Source: Bifidobacterium breve (GTDB taxonomy: Bacteria > Actinomycetota > Actinomycetes > S36-B12). From it: 9,024 nt of DNA. Of the stretch, positions 6,021-9,024 are shown one piece after another. The first letter of the stretch is position 1, and the number at the start of each line of letters is the position of its first letter. The stretch spans positions 1 to 9,024 of the forward strand of contig CALPZT020000036.1 in the NCBI GenBank assembly GCA_943328365.2. The letters are read 5' to 3'. Below the pieces are notes generated by a model. It did no database searches, was not told the DNA's origin, and saw only the letters and a list, made by a program, of their open reading frames with translations. The position numbers were made by a program, and so were the translations under genes.

Positions 6021-6057
6021 ACACGTTGTCAGGGCCCACACACGTCGTCAGGGCTCA
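6021..6057. repeat. Tandem 18-bp direct repeat at the dehydrogenase stop / IclR leader
   Basis: ACACGTTGTCAGGGCCCA (6021-6038) and ACACGTCGTCAGGGCTCA (6040-6057) match at 16 of 18 positions with a 19-bp period. The second copy contains the dehydrogenase stop codon (6048-6050). The first lies in the 46-nt gap before the IclR gene. It could be a local duplication that extended the spacer, or a pair of protein-binding sites for autoregulation. It does not share the GCGAGAC half-site of the 5014-5045 site. Confidence 0.65.
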
Positions 6058-7496
6058 AGGCCGATGAACACACCCTTGGGTTCAGTGAACTCGTCGATCG
6101 CGAAAGCCCCCATCTCTCGTCCCCAGCCGCTGAGCCCGAACCCACCCCAGGGCGCGCCAGGGTCGATGAGCGGCAACAGGTTTACGAACACCGTGCCCGC
6201 GCGAAGACGTTTGGCCATCGTGTGCGCGAGGACGAGGTCCTTCGTCCAGACAACCGCGGCAAGGCCGTAATCACTCGCATTCGCACGGGCGATCGCCTCG
6301 TCCTCGTCATCGAAGGGCAGGATCGAGATGACGGGCCCGAAGACCTCCTCCTGAGCAATGCGCATGTGGTCCTCGACGTTCGTGAGGACCGTGGGCTCAA
6401 GGAAGTGGCCGAGTTCCAGTCCGTCGCCGGAGAGGACGTGACCGCCGTGCACGAGATGCGCACCCTCGGCCCCGGCCCCCTCGATGTATGACAGGACGCG
6501 ATCCACCTGGCCACGCGTGATGAGCGGCCCCAACTCGGTGTCCTCATTCATCGCATGTCCGACTCGCATCTGCTTCGCCGCCTCGGCGATCCGCTCAGCG
6601 AACTCGTCCGCGCGGCTGCGATGGACGAACGTGCGCGTGTATGCGCCACAGGCCTGGCCGCTGTTGAAGAGCGCGCCACGCAGGTTGCCCATGATCGCCT
6701 GATCCATGTCGGCCGAGGCAGTGACGATGCTCGGCGCCTTTCCCCCGAGCTCAAGGCTCACCCGCTTCAGGGTCGGCGCGACATCGGCGACGATCTGGCA
6801 GCCGACCTCGGTCGATCCGGTGAACGAGACCTTGTCGACGCCACGATGACGGACGAGTGCCTGCCCGATCTCGGGTCCCCCGAGGAGCACCTGGACGACC
6901 TCCCCGGGAATGCCGGCCTCGCGGCAGATCTCGACGAGCCGCCAGGTTGACCAGACCGCCTGCTCCGCGGGCTTGAGGATCGCGGTGTTGCCCGTGGCGA
7001 GCGCTGGCGCGAGCTTCCATGCGGCGATCGCAAGCGGCACGTTCCACGGCGTGATGAGTGCACACACGCCAATCGGCTCGCGCGTCGTGTAGTGCATGGT
7101 GTTCGGGATGGAGACCTGTGACAGTCGCCCTTCGATCTTCGTCGCGAATCCCGCGTAGTAGCGAAACACCTGGGCGGCAAGAGGAACATTCACCCCGCGC
7201 GACATCGCCAGCGGCATGCCGGCATCGTTCGCATCCATGAGCGCCAACTCGTCCGCATGCTCCTCGATGAGCGTCGATACGCGCCACAGCAGCTGCCCGC
7301 GATGGTCCGGGGTGATGTCGCGCCACTCGGGCATCTCCATCCCCTGTCGAGCACTCGCCACCGCAGCATCGACATCGGCGAGCGAGGCGTGGGCGAACGT
7401 GAACAGCTCGGAGCCATCAGATGGGCTGAGGGATACCTCAAGCACGCGCGACTCGGCCATCGCGGACTCTCGGCCGATGAGTGACGTCAGGATCAC
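6048..7496 (-). CDS. NAD(P)-dependent aldehyde dehydrogenase family protein (downstream copy)
   Basis: This 482-residue protein has all the core features of the ALDH superfamily. Asn152 in TPWNVP stabilises the oxyanion, Lys175 in ILKPAE lies in the cofactor site, and SFTGSTEVG (224-232) is the Rossmann turn. Glu249 in LELGGKAP is the general base, Cys283 in SGQACGAYTR is the nucleophile, and EEVFGPV (383-389) contacts the cofactor. It should oxidise an aldehyde to the acid with NAD or NADP in the cytoplasm. The start is GTG 7496, with GAGG seven nucleotides upstream; an ATG at 7460 is an alternative. The GTG overlaps the stop of a 24-codon ORF (GTGA). It is clearly divergent from the ALDH just upstream, so the pair is not a recent duplication and probably acts on different aldehydes. 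Substrate unknown; a semialdehyde or hydroxyaldehyde from ring or ester cleavage is plausible. Confidence 0.95.
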   Translation of the reverse strand: MILTSLIGRESAMAESRVLEVSLSPSDGSELFTFAHASLADVDAAVASARQGMEMPEWRDITPDHRGQLLWRVSTLIEEHADELALMDANDAGMPLAMSRGVNVPLAAQVFRYYAGFATKIEGRLSQVSIPNTMHYTTREPIGVCALITPWNVPLAIAAWKLAPALATGNTAILKPAEQAVWSTWRLVEICREAGIPGEVVQVLLGGPEIGQALVRHRGVDKVSFTGSTEVGCQIVADVAPTLKRVSLELGGKAPSIVTASADMDQAIMGNLRGALFNSGQACGAYTRTFVHRSRADEFAERIAEAAKQMRVGHAMNEDTELGPLITRGQVDRVLSYIEGAGAEGAHLVHGGHVLSGDGLELGHFLEPTVLTNVEDHMRIAQEEVFGPVISILPFDDEDEAIARANASDYGLAAVVWTKDLVLAHTMAKRLRAGTVFVNLLPLIDPGAPWGGFGLSGWGREMGAFAIDEFTEPKGVFIGLEP

Positions 7497-7567
7497 GAGG
7501 GCACCTCATTCATGTCGTCGTTGACGCCGTCATGGTTGACCGACGGCGTAGGGCGGGTGCGAGTCAT
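7493..7567 (-). CDS. 24-codon small ORF overlapping both aldehyde dehydrogenase genes
   Basis: The ATG (7567-7565) overlaps the stop of the upstream dehydrogenase as ATGA. The frame runs 24 codons and its TGA overlaps the GTG start of the downstream dehydrogenase as GTGA (7496-7493). The peptide is hydrophilic, starts MTRTRPTPSVNHDG and has an acidic second half ending DDMNEVPS; I recognise no family. It fills the whole 67-nt gap. Its last codons contain the GAGG used by the next gene, and a perfect 8-bp inverted repeat lies inside it. Its simplest role is carrying ribosomes from one dehydrogenase to the next; a functional microprotein cannot be excluded. Only a weak GGGG precedes its start. 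Confidence 0.4.
   Translation of the reverse strand: MTRTRPTPSVNHDGVNDDMNEVPS
7524..7549 (-). promoter_or_regulatory. 8-bp stem-loop between the two aldehyde dehydrogenase genes
   Basis: ACGCCGTC (7524-7531) and GACGGCGT (7542-7549) are perfect reverse complements around a 10-nt loop. No T-run follows in the transcript, so it is not a normal terminator. It would be opened by ribosomes reading the 24-codon ORF and may separate the expression or stability of the two dehydrogenase segments. Confidence 0.4.
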
Positions 7568-9024
7568 GACAGGCCCCAGAGCGGCGGCCGCGGTGCACCG
7601 AGATCAACATCGATCGCTTTCACGGTGCTGTAATGGTCGAGGGTTTCGATGGAGAGTTCGCGCCCGAACCCGCTGTTTGCGACCCCGCCCATCGGCATGC
7701 CGGCGGGCAGGTCGAACCACTTGTTCACCCAGACGATTCCGGCGCGCAACTGACGGGCGATTCCGTGCGCCCGCTCGAGGTCACGTGTCCAGATGCCCGC
7801 AGCGAGGCCGTATTCCGTCGCATTCACGCGCTCGACGGCATCCTCGTAGGAGCTAAACGGCTCGAGCACGGTCACGGGGCCGAACACTTCCTCCTGCGCG
7901 ATGCGCGAGGAGCCCGTGCGGTCCTCAAGCAGAGTCGGGCGTTGGAAGAAGCCGCCAGCAAGATGCTCCGGAAGATCGAGGGGTTCGTCACCCGTGACAC
8001 ACTCGACGCCATCCTCACGGGCGCTTTGCAAGTGCGTCCGCACCATCGCGAGCTGGCGAGCCGAGACCATGGGCCCAAGCTCCGTGGCCGGATCCTTCGC
8101 ATCACCGATCCGGATCCGTGACGCCGCCTCGGCGAATCGAGTGCGGAACTCGTTGTAGACGTCAACATGGACGAGCAGTCGAGACGCGGCGATGCAGGCC
8201 TCACCATTGGCGAGAAAGATGCCGAGCATCGCATCCTGCACGGCCCGATCGATATCGGCGTCCTCCGCGACGATGAGCCCGCTCTTTCCGCCGAGTTCCA
8301 AGAGCGTCGGGGTAATGGTTGTCGCGGCGCCACCAAGGATTGCCCGCGCTGTCGCCGGCCCGCCGGTGAACGTGATCATGTCGACTCCGGAGTGCGAGAC
8401 GAGCACCTGCCCCGCGTTCGTCCCCGTCACGACGTTCACCACGCCCGGAGGCAGCAGATCCTCGATCATGCGCAGGAAGAGGAGCACGCTCGCCGAGGCG
8501 TACTCAGACGGCTTCACCACCAACGTGCAGCCGACAGCCAGCGCCGGCGCGATCTTGTTCGCGAGCGTGATGAGCGGGGAGTTCCAGGAGAGAACGGCCG
8601 CGACCACGCCGACCGGCTCGCGATACGTGTAGACGAGGGATTTCGGATCGGACACCGGGATCGTCGCCCCGCGATGCGAGCGAATGGCGCCGGAGAAGAA
8701 CCGGTAGATCGCGGCCGATGCTGGGATATCAGCAATGGCGGCCTCGCGAATCGGGCGTCCGTTCTCGGTGGCGAGGAGCAGCGGGATGTCGATGTCGGAG
8801 GACTCGATGCGGTCGGCAATCCGCCAGAGGACCTCCTGACGGACCTCAGGCGATGTCGCCCGCCAACTCGGCAGGGCCCGGCGCGCCGCTTCAACCGCGG
8901 CATCGACCTGAGCTTGCCGAGCCTCCGGGATCGACGCCCACGACTCGCCGGTGCTCGGGTCAATCGCCTCGAAGGCCTCATCCGACATCACCCAGTCGCC
9001 GCCGATGAGCATCGCGAGAGGCAC
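7564..9024 (-). CDS. NAD(P)-dependent aldehyde dehydrogenase family protein (upstream copy, start at window edge)
   Basis: This is an ALDH-superfamily enzyme of 486 residues as visible. Asn148 in LSWNSP, Lys171 in VVKPSEY, TFTGGPATA (218-226), Glu243 in LELGGKSG, Cys277 in NGEACIAASR and EEVFGPV (378-384) are all present, so it should be catalytically competent. The nucleophile motif has Glu where many relatives have Gln (GQxC). The C-terminal MGGVANSGFGRE is the expected family ending. The first visible codon is a GTG at 9024, on the edge; an in-frame ATG at 9012 begins MLIGGDWV, where many ALDHs start. The protein is near full length, but the true start could lie outside the window, as could its promoter. 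It is the first visible gene of the upstream block and is coupled to the next dehydrogenase through a small ORF. Substrate unknown. Confidence 0.93.
   Translation of the reverse strand: MPLAMLIGGDWVMSDEAFEAIDPSTGESWASIPEARQAQVDAAVEAARRALPSWRATSPEVRQEVLWRIADRIESSDIDIPLLLATENGRPIREAAIADIPASAAIYRFFSGAIRSHRGATIPVSDPKSLVYTYREPVGVVAAVLSWNSPLITLANKIAPALAVGCTLVVKPSEYASASVLLFLRMIEDLLPPGVVNVVTGTNAGQVLVSHSGVDMITFTGGPATARAILGGAATTITPTLLELGGKSGLIVAEDADIDRAVQDAMLGIFLANGEACIAASRLLVHVDVYNEFRTRFAEAASRIRIGDAKDPATELGPMVSARQLAMVRTHLQSAREDGVECVTGDEPLDLPEHLAGGFFQRPTLLEDRTGSSRIAQEEVFGPVTVLEPFSSYEDAVERVNATEYGLAAGIWTRDLERAHGIARQLRAGIVWVNKWFDLPAGMPMGGVANSGFGRELSIETLDHYSTVKAIDVDLGAPRPPLWGLS

Noticed and set aside
6048..9024. 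Tandem duplication of the two aldehyde dehydrogenases
   Set aside because: They share family motifs but differ throughout, including around the catalytic cysteine and at the C-terminus, so a recent duplication is not supported.

Overview
This window is a stretch of high-GC chromosome in which every convincing gene is on the minus strand, so the biological order runs from base 9024 down to base 1. High GC with G/C-rich third positions, GTG starts, ATGA/GTGA stop-start overlaps and an F420-type luciferase-like oxidoreductase suggest an actinomycete. That is an inference from style and gene content; no rRNA or other taxonomic marker is present. No tRNA, rRNA, CRISPR array, insertion sequence or integrase is visible.

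Layout in transcription order. (1) Upstream block: an aldehyde dehydrogenase whose start lies at the window edge (7564-9024), a 24-codon small ORF overlapping the genes on both sides (7493-7567), a second, divergent aldehyde dehydrogenase (6048-7496), and an IclR-family regulator (5165-6001). (2) A 257-nt non-coding control region (4908-5164) holding a 17-bp perfect palindrome plus a third copy of its half-site, candidate -10 elements and a strong ribosome binding site. (3) Downstream block: an APC-superfamily permease (3480-4907), an 8-codon mini-ORF (3454-3480), a Baeyer-Villiger-type flavin monooxygenase (1961-3457), a small TIGR04076-type protein of unknown function (1566-1898), an LLM-class oxidoreductase (553-1569) and the first 180 codons of an HSL-type alpha/beta hydrolase (1-542) that runs off the left edge.

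Read together, this looks like a substrate-inducible catabolic cluster: uptake by the permease, oxygen insertion next to a carbonyl by the monooxygenase, cleavage of the resulting ester or lactone by the hydrolase, and oxidation of the released aldehydes to acids by the two dehydrogenases, with the IclR protein as the likely switch. The substrate cannot be read from the sequence. The permease family favours amino acids, amines or similar small polar nitrogen compounds, while the monooxygenase/hydrolase pair favours a ketone.

The most unusual features are at the gene junctions. Two of them are bridged by tiny ORFs that overlap both neighbours (7493-7567 and 3454-3480). Three hold perfect stem-loops at or near a start codon, including a 14-bp perfect hairpin inside the first codons of the monooxygenase (3414-3445). 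This suggests that relative protein output is set by translational coupling and RNA structure.
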